Shown here one piece after another: positions 52,577 through 62,187 of a stretch of 64,000 nt of DNA (position 1 is its first letter; every line of letters begins with the position of its first letter). The stretch is taken from NCBI GenBank assembly GCA_965655865.1, contig CBFHJJ010000007.1, positions 1-64,000 on the forward strand. Reading direction: 5' to 3'. The position numbers and the translations under genes are program-made. The notes beneath the pieces are model-generated. The model made no database searches. It was not told the DNA's origin and saw only the letters and a program-made list of their open reading frames with translations. This DNA is from MAG-121220-bin8 sp965655865 (GTDB lineage Bacteria; Bacteroidota; Bacteroidia; Flavobacteriales; Flavobacteriaceae).

Positions 52577-53872
52577 TTATTCGGCGTTATCTAAAAATGT
52601 TTTAATTTTTTCTGTAAACTGTTCAAAAATTGTTAACCTTTCACTTTGACTAGTATCATCAATTTCTTCAAGTTCATTATTGTCAGTATCTTCTTTTTTA
52701 TTACTTTTTTTACTGATTTTTGTTGAGTTCATAACCAAACCAACAGCTGTAGCATACATAGGACTTGAAATATCTATTGAATTGTTTCCTGCTAAATGTT
52801 CGCTTGGGTGACCCAACCTAGTATCCATTCCTGTTATGTATTCAACTAGTTGTTTTAAATGTTTTAATTGACTACCCCCTCCAGTTAAAACAATACCAGC
52901 AATCAATTTCTTTTTCTGTTCTTCATGTCCATAATTTTTAATTTCTATATAAACCTGTTCAACTATTTCTACAACTCTTGCATGAATAATTTTTGATAAG
53001 TTTTTAAGAGTAATTTCTTTTGGATCTCTTCCTCTTAACCCTGGAATTGAAACAATTTCATTTTCTTTATTCTCACCAGGCCAAGCGGAACCAAATTTAA
53101 TTTTCAATAGTTCTGCCTGTTTTTCTATAATTGAACAGCCTTCTTTTATGTCTTCAGTAATAATATTACCTCCAAAAGGTATAACAGATGTGTGACGAAT
53201 AATTCCATCTTTAAAAATTGCTAAGTCAGTAGTTCCGCCACCAATATCAATTAAAGCAACACCTGCTTCTTTTTCCTCTTGACTTAAAACGGCGTCAGAA
53301 GATGCTATAGGCTCTAATGTAATTCCTTCAAAATCAATCCCTGCACTTTTGATACATCTAGCTATGTTTTTAATTGAAGATACTTGACCGACAACAACGT
53401 GAAAATTTGCTTCTAGTCTTCCTCCAAACATACCTATTGGTTCTTTAATTTCAGCCTGGCCATCAACCTTATAATCCTGAGGTAATACGTGAATTATTTC
53501 TTCTCCAGGCAACATAACCAATTTATAAACTTGATTTATTAATTTATCTAAGTCCTCAGTATTAATAACGGTATCAGAATTACTTCTGGTTATGTAATCG
53601 CTATGTTGAAGGCTTCTAATGTGTTGTCCAGCAATTCCAACAATAACTTTATCAATTTTTTCAGATGAATTTAGTTCTGCTTCATTTACAGCTGATTGAA
53701 TAGATTGAATCGTTTGAGTAATATTATTTACCACACCTCGGTGAACACCTAAACTTTTTGATTTACCTATTCCAATTATTTTTAACTTACCATATTCATT
53801 TAAAGAGCCAATCAAAGCAACAATTTTTGTTGTGCCTATGTCTAATCCAACAAATAAATTTTTTGTTTCCAT
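52577..53872 (-). CDS. ftsA: Cell division protein FtsA
   Basis: 431 residues. Actin-fold ATPase with V-G-L-D-I-G-T-T-K near 8-16, the 1C domain, D-I-G-G-G-T-T-D near 205-212, and L-T-G-G-G-S near 328-333. The C-terminal helix L-T-I-F-E-Q-F-T-E-K-I-K-T-F-L is the amphipathic membrane anchor, after an acidic linker. It tethers FtsZ to the membrane. Confidence 0.96.
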   Translation of the reverse strand: METKNLFVGLDIGTTKIVALIGSLNEYGKLKIIGIGKSKSLGVHRGVVNNITQTIQSIQSAVNEAELNSSEKIDKVIVGIAGQHIRSLQHSDYITRSNSDTVINTEDLDKLINQVYKLVMLPGEEIIHVLPQDYKVDGQAEIKEPIGMFGGRLEANFHVVVGQVSSIKNIARCIKSAGIDFEGITLEPIASSDAVLSQEEKEAGVALIDIGGGTTDLAIFKDGIIRHTSVIPFGGNIITEDIKEGCSIIEKQAELLKIKFGSAWPGENKENEIVSIPGLRGRDPKEITLKNLSKIIHARVVEIVEQVYIEIKNYGHEEQKKKLIAGIVLTGGGSQLKHLKQLVEYITGMDTRLGHPSEHLAGNNSIDISSPMYATAVGLVMNSTKISKKSNKKEDTDNNELEEIDDTSQSERLTIFEQFTEKIKTFLDNAE

Positions 53873-53874
53873 AT

Positions 53875-54582
53875 TTATTTTCTTTGTATTATAACCTGAT
53901 TTTTAAAATCGAGATTCACGGATTTCAAACTATCTAACAAACCAGAGGAATAAACAGTATTAAAAAATGCTTCATATTTTTTGAATTTTGGAATATAGTT
54001 TCCATCAACAATTAAATTCAAATCATATCGAAAACCGTCAACTTTAAATATTAAATTATTATTTGACTTAGTTAATCCAGCTATATGTTTAGATAAAAAT
54101 TTATCATTTTTTATGTAGAGACCTAAATCACCTAACATTTTAAAATCAATTGAATCTACATTACTTAAAATCATTGGACATATTTCTGAAAAATTTTTAG
54201 ATAATGGCATTTTTTTTCCATTATCATCTATATAATACTTTTCATTCAAAACTCTAAACACTGGATTTTTTTCCTTAATATTTACTCCCAATTTTCCTTC
54301 AACACTAATTGATACTTCAGCTGAACTTACATATTCATTTAATAAAATTATACGTTCAATTTCTTTCAAATTTAAATTACTTTTCAAAATTTCATTAGAA
54401 ATTAAATTACTTTGTGTTAACAATTTATTAACCGAATCTTCAGGGATAAATTTAAAATCAGTATCTAAATAACTTAAGTCAGCAAACTCAATACTTCTGT
54501 TCTGATTTTTATTAAAACTAAACAATGTCAATAGACTGACAGAAAGTATTAAAAAAGTAATTTTTAACATATTTAGGTTCAT
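53875..54582 (-). CDS. ftsQ: Cell division protein FtsQ (DivIB-like)
   Basis: 235 residues: helix at about 5-23, then a short POTRA-like region and the beta domain with V-S-S-A-E-V-S-I-S-V-E-G-K-L and I-K-E-K-N-P-V-F-R-V near 100-120. Y-Y-I-D-D-N-G-K-K-M-P-L-S matches the FtsQ segment. Sequence similarity is low, but position between murC and ftsA makes the call firm. Confidence 0.85.
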   Translation of the reverse strand: MNLNMLKITFLILSVSLLTLFSFNKNQNRSIEFADLSYLDTDFKFIPEDSVNKLLTQSNLISNEILKSNLNLKEIERIILLNEYVSSAEVSISVEGKLGVNIKEKNPVFRVLNEKYYIDDNGKKMPLSKNFSEICPMILSNVDSIDFKMLGDLGLYIKNDKFLSKHIAGLTKSNNNLIFKVDGFRYDLNLIVDGNYIPKFKKYEAFFNTVYSSGLLDSLKSVNLDFKNQVIIQRK

Positions 54583-54583
54583 A

Positions 54584-55924
54584 TCAAATAAGAATATTAT
54601 TTTTAATTATATCAACTTCATCAGCAATATCTCCAGCACCCATTATTATAAAAACTTCAGAATCAGATTCTTTTAAAGAATTTGATAAATCAGATTTATT
54701 TAAGATTGATTTATTTTTATTATCAATTAATTCTAATAATTTTTCAGAGCTAATATTAGTTATAGGTTTTTCTCTTGCAGGATATATTTCTGTTAAAATA
54801 ATATTATCAAACTTTGATAATATTTCTGCAAATTCGTTCATAAAATCTCTTGTCCTTGAATATAAATGCGGTTGAAAAATTGCAGTATTTATTTTTTTAG
54901 GGTATAAATCTTTTATAGTATTATAAACAGCTTTAATCTCACTTGGATGGTGAGCATAATCATCTATAATTATTTTAGGCGTCCGTAATACGTAACTAAA
55001 CCTTCTTTTAACACCTAAAAATGTAGACAAAGAATTTGTAATTGATTTGTCATTAATATTTAATTCTTTTCCAATAGCAAATGCAGCAAGTGCATTTAAT
55101 GCATTATGTTTTCCCGGCATATTAAACTCTACAGAATCAATTGAAACTCCTTTATAATTTATATTAAAAAAAGAAGAAAATTTTGAATTAGAATAATTAG
55201 ATATAAAATATTCACATTTAGAACTAAATCCATATGAAACACCTCCGAGCAAAGTTTTTTCATTAGAAAATAATACTCCTTTGGGTTTAATATTGTCGAT
55301 AAATTGGATAAATGAACTATTTAGTTCCTCTTTTGAGTTATAAATATCTAAATGATCAGGATCAACTGATGTTACACAAGCTATATTTGGAAATAAAGTA
55401 TGAAATGATCTGTCAAATTCATCTGCTTCGACTAATACAATATCATTGCCGTTTTGTAATAAGTTTGAGTCATAATTCTCAGAAATTCCTCCAACGAAAG
55501 AAGTAAAGCTAATATTGTTTTCATAAAGAATATGAGATAAAATTGAAGAAGTTGTTGTTTTACCGTGAGTTCCTCCAATAGCAATGCAAAACTTATTTTG
55601 AGAAATCATTCCAAGTAGTTCTGATCTTTTTAAAATTCTAAATCCATTTTCTTTAAAAAACTTAAATTCTTTATTAGATTTAGGAATAGCAGGAGTATAA
55701 ACAATCAAAGTTTCTAAATGATTTAAAAACTCAGGTGGAATATTTACAACATCATCATTATAATGTACTTTAGCACCTTTATTTGAGAGTGATTTAGTTA
55801 TAGTAGAATTAACTTTATCATATCCAGCTACATATTTATTTTTGTTGATAAAATAAAAAGCCAAAGAGGACATACCTATACCACCAATTCCTAAAAAATA
55901 AATTTTTTTATAATTTTTAATCAT
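54584..55924 (-). CDS. murC: UDP-N-acetylmuramate--L-alanine ligase
   Basis: 446 residues. G-I-G-G-I-G-M-S at 12-19 (UDP-MurNAc site), G-G-T-H-G-K-T-T at 117-124 (ATP loop), then E-A-D-E-F-D-R-S-F and D-D-Y-A-H-H-P-S-E (C-terminal domain). First mur ligase step. Overlaps murG by 4 nt. Confidence 0.96.
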   Translation of the reverse strand: MIKNYKKIYFLGIGGIGMSSLAFYFINKNKYVAGYDKVNSTITKSLSNKGAKVHYNDDVVNIPPEFLNHLETLIVYTPAIPKSNKEFKFFKENGFRILKRSELLGMISQNKFCIAIGGTHGKTTTSSILSHILYENNISFTSFVGGISENYDSNLLQNGNDIVLVEADEFDRSFHTLFPNIACVTSVDPDHLDIYNSKEELNSSFIQFIDNIKPKGVLFSNEKTLLGGVSYGFSSKCEYFISNYSNSKFSSFFNINYKGVSIDSVEFNMPGKHNALNALAAFAIGKELNINDKSITNSLSTFLGVKRRFSYVLRTPKIIIDDYAHHPSEIKAVYNTIKDLYPKKINTAIFQPHLYSRTRDFMNEFAEILSKFDNIILTEIYPAREKPITNISSEKLLELIDNKNKSILNKSDLSNSLKESDSEVFIIMGAGDIADEVDIIKNNILI

Positions 55925-57009
55925 TTCAAAAACTTTTTAATGTGGTTAACAATATCCACTGTGGCATTAGGCCTTTCAATTTTTTTAATTGAATTTGATA
56001 ATTTTAAGGAATATTCCTCATTTTTAAATATTTTTTCAAAAACTCGATTAAACTTAGTATTCAAATCTTTTTCTTTTACAATTTCTGCAGAATTTAAATT
56101 AACAATAGACATTGCATTTTTAGTTTGATGGTCCTCTGCAACGTTTGGAGATGGAATGAAAATTACTGGCTTACCAACAATACATAATTCAGAAATTACA
56201 CTTGCGCCAGATCTTGATACAATATAATCAGCGGCTTTATATGCATAGTTCATTTTTTTTATGAACGGTTTAACTTTTACTATATCCGAATTAAGTGCTT
56301 GGTATTTTTGAAAGTAATAATTTCCACATTGCCAAAGAACCTGGACACCTAAATTCTTGAAATAATTTAAATTGGATTTGATAAATTCATTAATTTTTAG
56401 TGCACCTAAACTTCCTCCTAAAACTAATAAGGTTTTTTTGTCTTTGTTTAAACTAAAAAAATCTAATGAAGCTTCCTTTGAGATTGTTGAAATATAAATA
56501 TTTTTTCTCACCGGATTTCCGGTAAACAATAATTTAGATTTAGGAAAATACCTGTCCATTTTTGAATAAGAAACACAAATATAATTGACTGATTTAGAAA
56601 GAATCCTATTGGTTATTCCAGGATAAGAGTTTTGTTCTTGAATTAAAGTTGGTATTTTTAATTTTGAAGCAACATATAAAATTGGCCCACTAGCAAAACC
56701 CCCGGTTCCTACTACAAAATCAGGTTTAAATTTTTTAATTATAAAATAAGATTTTACAATACTTAAAAGAACCTTTAATGGAACTAACAAATTTGAAAAA
56801 TGTAATTTTCTATTAATTCCACTAATCCATAATCCAATAATGTCGTACCCGTGTTCCGGAACTTTTTGCATCTCCATTCGATCTGAAGAACCAACAAATA
56901 ATATTTTATTATTTTCAAATTTTATAGACAATTCTTCAGCAATAGAAATAGCAGGGTAAATATGCCCCCCTGTACCTCCACCTGATATTAAAAATCTATT
57001 CTGTTTCAC
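55921..57009 (-). CDS. murG: UDP-GlcNAc:lipid I N-acetylglucosaminyltransferase
   Basis: 362 residues, GT28. G-G-T-G-G-H-I-Y-P-A at 11-20; the second domain has L-V-L-G-G-S-L-G-A near 195 and I-S-R-S-G-A-S-V-I-S-E near 268 (donor site). Converts lipid I to lipid II on the inner face of the membrane. Overlaps ftsW by 14 nt. Confidence 0.96.
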   Translation of the reverse strand: MKQNRFLISGGGTGGHIYPAISIAEELSIKFENNKILFVGSSDRMEMQKVPEHGYDIIGLWISGINRKLHFSNLLVPLKVLLSIVKSYFIIKKFKPDFVVGTGGFASGPILYVASKLKIPTLIQEQNSYPGITNRILSKSVNYICVSYSKMDRYFPKSKLLFTGNPVRKNIYISTISKEASLDFFSLNKDKKTLLVLGGSLGALKINEFIKSNLNYFKNLGVQVLWQCGNYYFQKYQALNSDIVKVKPFIKKMNYAYKAADYIVSRSGASVISELCIVGKPVIFIPSPNVAEDHQTKNAMSIVNLNSAEIVKEKDLNTKFNRVFEKIFKNEEYSLKLSNSIKKIERPNATVDIVNHIKKFLK

Positions 57010-58168
57010 TTAATATATTTAAAGGATTATCAGTATTTAAAATTTCTGTTGATTCTTTAGAACTTACACTTAAAACTATACCAAGTGCTAGAAAAGTCAT
57101 CCAAATAGATGTTCCACCAGTACTTATTAATGGTAAAGGCTGGCCAGTAACAGGGAAAAGCTGAACTGCAACGCCCATATTAATGAATGCTTGAAAGATT
57201 ATAGGCAACCCTGATCCTAATGCTAATAATTGTCCGAAAACAGTACTAGACTTATACGACACTATTATTATTCTAAAGAGTAATAAAAGGTAAAGAAACA
57301 ATATACTAATTGCTCCAACAGTTCCATATTCTTCAGTTATTATAGCATAAATAAAATCAGATGTACTTTGGGGAAGAATATTTTTCATTGAACTTTTTCC
57401 TGCCCCAACCCCAAAAACCATTCCTGATGCTATTGCAGATTTAGCTCTCAAAATTTGATAATTATTTTCAGAATTTTCAGATGATGAAAAGTTTTCAATT
57501 CTACTAACCCATGTGTCTATTCTATTAGGCATTAAATCTGGATAATTTTTCACAGTTAAAAAGAAAAGTGAAAAAAGTATTATTCCAGAAAACCCTATGC
57601 CTAGTAAATATTTAAAAGGATATCCTCCAATGAAAATTAAAGTAATTATCATCAAAAAAATCATAGCAGCAGTGGAAAAATTAGATGGCAAGATTAAAAA
57701 CACTATTAATATAATTGGAATCCATAATGGAATTATAGTTTTTGAAAAACTTATGTTTTTATTATAATTTTTAGATAAATAAAATGAAACATAAACCATT
57801 AGCACAACTATAGCCATTGATGATGGTTGAAAAGACAAACCAATAATTGGTAACTTAATCCATCTACTTGCATTAGCCCCATCTATTACATTACCCTGTA
57901 TTGAGGTAATTAGTAAAACAGTTATTATAAAAGGTAATGCCAATTTTGACAATCCTTTGAAATATTTATAAGGAATCAAATGTGTACCGTACATTATTAA
58001 AATACCAACTGTAATAATTGCAAAATGTTTTATAACATTCGATAAAACAAAACTGTTTCCAAAATTAGAGCTTGCACTGTAAACAGGTAAAAAAGAAAAA
58101 ACTGCCAATAATATAACTATTGACCAAATTATCTTATCTCCTCTAATTTTTTCTATTAATAAATTCAT
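56996..58168 (-). CDS. ftsW: Septal peptidoglycan polymerase FtsW (SEDS family)
   Basis: 390 residues, about ten helices. SEDS features: W-I-K-L-P-I-I-G-L-S-F-Q-P-S near 101-114, F-I-Y-A-I-I-T-E-E-Y-G near 283-293, and the C-terminal G-Q-P-L-P-L-I-S-T-G-G-T. It polymerises glycan from lipid II with FtsI. Overlaps its neighbours on both sides. Confidence 0.95.
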   Translation of the reverse strand: MNLLIEKIRGDKIIWSIVILLAVFSFLPVYSASSNFGNSFVLSNVIKHFAIITVGILIMYGTHLIPYKYFKGLSKLALPFIITVLLITSIQGNVIDGANASRWIKLPIIGLSFQPSSMAIVVLMVYVSFYLSKNYNKNISFSKTIIPLWIPIILIVFLILPSNFSTAAMIFLMIITLIFIGGYPFKYLLGIGFSGIILFSLFFLTVKNYPDLMPNRIDTWVSRIENFSSSENSENNYQILRAKSAIASGMVFGVGAGKSSMKNILPQSTSDFIYAIITEEYGTVGAISILFLYLLLLFRIIIVSYKSSTVFGQLLALGSGLPIIFQAFINMGVAVQLFPVTGQPLPLISTGGTSIWMTFLALGIVLSVSSKESTEILNTDNPLNILSETE

Positions 58169-59508
58169 TATAATTTTCTAACCGCCTCTTTAAATTGATT
58201 TCCTCTGTCTTCGTAATTTTTAAATAAGTCAAAACTTGAACAAGCTGGTGATAATAACACACAATCTTTTGATTCAGCAATTTTATATGCATTTCTTACA
58301 GCTTGAACCATATTATCATTTTCTATAATTATTTCTACAAATGGAGAAAATGATTCTATAATTTTTGAATTATCAATTCCAATACAAATAATTGCTTTAA
58401 CCTTTTCTCTTACCAAAGGAATTAAGTCATCGTAATTATTTCCCTTATCTACACCTCCAGCAATCCAAACTGTTGATGATTTCATAGAATCTAGAGCGTA
58501 ATAAACTGCATTTACATTAGTGGCTTTTGAATCATTTATATATTTTACTTTTTGAATAGTTAACACATGTTCAAGTCTATGGTTTATAGATTGAAAATTT
58601 CCTAATGATTCCCTAATCTTTTCATCGCTAATATTTAGAATTTTTGCAACAGTTGCTGCAGCCATATTATTTTGAACATTGTGCTTTCCTTTAATGGATA
58701 AATTTTCAATTGGTATCATAAAACTGGAGTTATTTATATTAGAATTAATATTATCGTTTTTAACGTATGTAAGATTATTTCCATTTGCGTTTTTGAGTGA
58801 AAATGGAATTTTAATAGAGTTAACATTTCTATTGCTTAGCTCAGAAATGATTTTATCATCGTCATAATTATAAATTAAATAATCAGATGATGAGTGATTA
58901 GAAATGATTTTGAATTTTGAGTTAACATAATTCTGAAAATCATAATCATATCTTTCTAAATGATCAGGTGTTAAATTGGTAATTATGGAGATAAACGAAT
59001 TAAAATTTATTATATCATCTAATTGAAAACTACTTAGTTCTAAGACAACATATTCAAAGTTATTTTCGGCCGTTAAAAAGGAAAAACTATTACCAATATT
59101 GCCAGCTAGTCCAACACTTTTTCCTGAGTTTTTAAGAATATGATAAATAAGAGAGCATGTAGTTGTTTTACCATTAGATCCAGTAACTCCAATTAAAATA
59201 GAATTTGTAAATCTGTAAGCAAATTCAATTTCTGAAATTATAGGAATATTTTTAGATTTAATTTTGATGATTATCTCAGAATCATTAGAGATTCCAGGAC
59301 TTTTTACAACCTCCTTGGCGTTAAAAAACTTATTCAGAGTATGCCCACCTTCCTCATAACTTATATGATTGTTTTCTAATATTTTTTTATATTTTTTTTG
59401 TATGGTATTATACTCTGAAAGAAAAACATCATATCCATTCTTGTTAGCAAGAAAGGCAGCTCCAACACCACTTTCTCCCCCTCCAATAACAACAATACTA
59501 TTTTTCAT
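58168..59508 (-). CDS. murD: UDP-N-acetylmuramoylalanine--D-glutamate ligase
   Basis: 446 residues. N-terminal V-I-G-G-G-E-S-G-V-G-A near 7-17, ATP loop G-V-T-G-S-N-G-K-T-T at 107-116, L-T-P-D-H-L-E-R-Y, G-K-H-N-V-Q-N-N-M-A-A, and N-D-S-K-A-T-N. Second mur ligase step. Overlaps ftsW by 1 nt. Confidence 0.96.
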   Translation of the reverse strand: MKNSIVVIGGGESGVGAAFLANKNGYDVFLSEYNTIQKKYKKILENNHISYEEGGHTLNKFFNAKEVVKSPGISNDSEIIIKIKSKNIPIISEIEFAYRFTNSILIGVTGSNGKTTTCSLIYHILKNSGKSVGLAGNIGNSFSFLTAENNFEYVVLELSSFQLDDIINFNSFISIITNLTPDHLERYDYDFQNYVNSKFKIISNHSSSDYLIYNYDDDKIISELSNRNVNSIKIPFSLKNANGNNLTYVKNDNINSNINNSSFMIPIENLSIKGKHNVQNNMAAATVAKILNISDEKIRESLGNFQSINHRLEHVLTIQKVKYINDSKATNVNAVYYALDSMKSSTVWIAGGVDKGNNYDDLIPLVREKVKAIICIGIDNSKIIESFSPFVEIIIENDNMVQAVRNAYKIAESKDCVLLSPACSSFDLFKNYEDRGNQFKEAVRKL

Positions 59509-59510
59509 GA

Positions 59511-60725
59511 TTATCTAATTTTCAAGGTTATTAAAGAAAGTATGGCTAATAAAATTCCAATTATCCAAAATCTCACAACAATTTTACTTTCATGTAATCC
59601 AGATTTTTGAAAATGATGATGAATGGGTGACATAAGAAAAATTCTTTTCCCAATACCTTTTTTACTCTTGGTATATTTAAAAAAACTAACCTGAATTATT
59701 ACGGATAAAGTTTCAATTAGAAAAACACCACAAATAAGAGGAAGTAATAACTCTTTTCTTACAATTATGGCTATAACCGCAATAACACCTCCAATAGTTA
59801 GACTACCTGTATCTCCCATAAAAACTTGAGCAGGATAAGTATTATACCATAAAAACCCTATAAGTCCCCCAATAAAAGAGGAAATAAAAACAACTACCTC
59901 ACCTACTCTGGGTATATACATTATATTCAAATATTCTGAAAAAATTATATTTCCAGAAACCCAAGCAAATACCCCCAATGTTATAGTAATAATTACCGAA
60001 GAGCCTGCTGCTAAACCATCGATTCCATCAGTTAAATTAGCGGCATTAGAAACTGATGTTATTATTAAAATAATAAAAAATACAAAAACAATTACACTTA
60101 TAGTTTTACTTTCATTAGTCGTTAATGAACTGAAAAATGAATAATCAAACTCATTATTTTTTAAAAAGGGAACAGTTGTTTTAGTAGACTTATATTCAGA
60201 ATTTCCAACAACTTGTACAATATCATTTGAATCTATATTATTTTGATTTTTTAAAGTTACCTGAGGATGAAAAAATAAAGTTAAACCAACAATCAACCCA
60301 AGACTAACCTGCCCTATAATTTTAAACTTACCTTTAAGTCCCTTCTTGTTTTTTCGAAACACTTTAATATAATCATCTAAAAAACCTATAACACCAAGCC
60401 AGATAGTTGTAAAAAGAAGTATTATAATATAAATGTTGATGAAGTTTGAAAAAAGTAAAACTGGAATAATAGTAGAAAAAATAATGATAAGTCCACCCAT
60501 AGTTGGCGTACCATTTTTTTCTTTTTGACCTGTCAAACCTAAGTCTCTAATTGACTCACCAATTTGCTTTTTATTTAAAAAATTAATTATTTTTTTACCA
60601 AAAATTATGGAGAAAAATAATGAAAATATAAATGCTAAAGATGATCTAAAAGAAATATATTGAAATAAACTAGCCCCTGTTAACTGGAACTGATTTTCTA
60701 AATATTCAAATAAAAAATAAAACAT
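59511..60725 (-). CDS. mraY: Phospho-MurNAc-pentapeptide transferase
   Basis: 404 residues, ten helices, with the larger loop between helices typical of Bacteroidota. G-T-P-T-M-G-G-L near 72-79, L-G-F-L-D-D-Y-I-K near 112-120, N-L-T-D-G-I-D-G-L-A-A-G near 229-240, and M-S-P-I-H-H-H-F near 364-371. It forms lipid I at the membrane. Confidence 0.96.
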   Translation of the reverse strand: MFYFLFEYLENQFQLTGASLFQYISFRSSLAFIFSLFFSIIFGKKIINFLNKKQIGESIRDLGLTGQKEKNGTPTMGGLIIIFSTIIPVLLFSNFINIYIIILLFTTIWLGVIGFLDDYIKVFRKNKKGLKGKFKIIGQVSLGLIVGLTLFFHPQVTLKNQNNIDSNDIVQVVGNSEYKSTKTTVPFLKNNEFDYSFFSSLTTNESKTISVIVFVFFIILIITSVSNAANLTDGIDGLAAGSSVIITITLGVFAWVSGNIIFSEYLNIMYIPRVGEVVVFISSFIGGLIGFLWYNTYPAQVFMGDTGSLTIGGVIAVIAIIVRKELLLPLICGVFLIETLSVIIQVSFFKYTKSKKGIGKRIFLMSPIHHHFQKSGLHESKIVVRFWIIGILLAILSLITLKIR

Positions 60726-60726
60726 T

Positions 60727-62187
60727 TTAATTAGTAGTTTTTAGTGATTCTATTAAAAAAATTTTGTCGTTAAATTCAATTTTTTCGTGTCCTTTAATTT
60801 GATATTTCTCGTGCCCCTTACCAGCTATCAAAATAATATCGTTTTTTCTAGCTATTTCACATGCTTCTTGAATAGCTTTCCTCCTGTTTATTTCTAAAAT
60901 AAATTTATGTTTGTCTTTCTTTTCTACTCCATTTTTCATTTGATCTATAATCAGAATAGGATCCTCGGATCTTGGATTATCAGATGTAAAAATTACTTTG
61001 TCACTAAGTGAGCATGCTATTTTCCCCATTAAAGGTCTTTTTTCTTTATCTCTATCACCACCACAACCCACAACAGTTATTAATGATTCACTTAAATTCT
61101 TTATATCATTAATGGTGTTCAATACATTTTTTAAAGAATCTGGACTGTGAGCATAATCTATTATTCCAATTTTATCACTATTCGAATTAACTAACTCAAA
61201 TCTTCCCTCAGGTGAGTTTAATGAGCTAATTTTTTGTAAGATTAGTTCATTTGAAATATTAAAAACTTTAGCAATACAAAAAACTGTTAGTATATTGTAC
61301 GCATTAAAAGTTCCCGTTAGCTTAGTCCATAACTCAGTGTCATTTATTAACAATTTCATTCCATTAAAATCTTTTTCTAAGATTTTAATGGAAAAATCTG
61401 AATTAGATTTTAGAGAATATGAAAAGATTTTACAAACTGCATTTTGAACCATATAATTACCATTCTTATCATCAACATTGGTTATTGCAAAACTTGATTT
61501 AGGTAAAGAATCAAAAAATATTTTTTTAACATCTCGATAATTTTTGAATGATTTATGATAATCTAAATGGTCGTGAGTTAAATTTGTGAAAACACCTACA
61601 TTAAAATTCAAATTATAAGTTCTCATTTGTGATATTGCGTGAGATGAAACTTCCATAAAACAATATTCGACTTTTGAATTAACCATTTCATTTAAAATAT
61701 AGTTCAGAAATAATGAGTCAGGAGTAGTTTGGCTAGTGTTAAATTCAATATCATTAACCAGAATTATATTAGTTGATATTAGTCCTACTTTTTTATAAAA
61801 ACTTTTGAAAAGTTGATACATTAATGTAGTGCTAGATGTTTTACCATTCGTTCCAGTAACTCCAATAAGCTTTATTTTTTTTGAGGGATTATCATAATAA
61901 TTTGAAGATATCAAGGATAAAGTTTTTCTTGAATCAAGAACAATTATATAGGTTACATTTTTGGTGATTTCACTAGGAACTGAATTACATATAATAGCTT
62001 TTGCACCGTTAGAAATAGCACTACTTATATAACTATTTCCATCTGATTTATAACCCTTAATAGCTATGAATAAATCATTCTGTTTAATTTTTTTAGAATT
62101 AAATTCTATTTTATTAATTCCAATATCTGTATTTCCAATGACAGATTGTATTTCTACTCTATATAATATGTCTCTAAGCAACTTCAT
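60727..62187 (-). CDS. murE: UDP-MurNAc-tripeptide synthetase, meso-DAP type
   Basis: 486 residues. ATP loop G-V-T-G-T-N-G-K-T-S at 109-118; F-T-N-L-T-H-D-H-L-D-Y-H near 200-211; D-N-P-R at 403-406, the motif that selects meso-diaminopimelate over lysine. So the wall is of the meso-DAP type. Overlaps the ftsI gene by 4 nt. Confidence 0.96.
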   Translation of the reverse strand: MKLLRDILYRVEIQSVIGNTDIGINKIEFNSKKIKQNDLFIAIKGYKSDGNSYISSAISNGAKAIICNSVPSEITKNVTYIIVLDSRKTLSLISSNYYDNPSKKIKLIGVTGTNGKTSSTTLMYQLFKSFYKKVGLISTNIILVNDIEFNTSQTTPDSLFLNYILNEMVNSKVEYCFMEVSSHAISQMRTYNLNFNVGVFTNLTHDHLDYHKSFKNYRDVKKIFFDSLPKSSFAITNVDDKNGNYMVQNAVCKIFSYSLKSNSDFSIKILEKDFNGMKLLINDTELWTKLTGTFNAYNILTVFCIAKVFNISNELILQKISSLNSPEGRFELVNSNSDKIGIIDYAHSPDSLKNVLNTINDIKNLSESLITVVGCGGDRDKEKRPLMGKIACSLSDKVIFTSDNPRSEDPILIIDQMKNGVEKKDKHKFILEINRRKAIQEACEIARKNDIILIAGKGHEKYQIKGHEKIEFNDKIFLIESLKTTN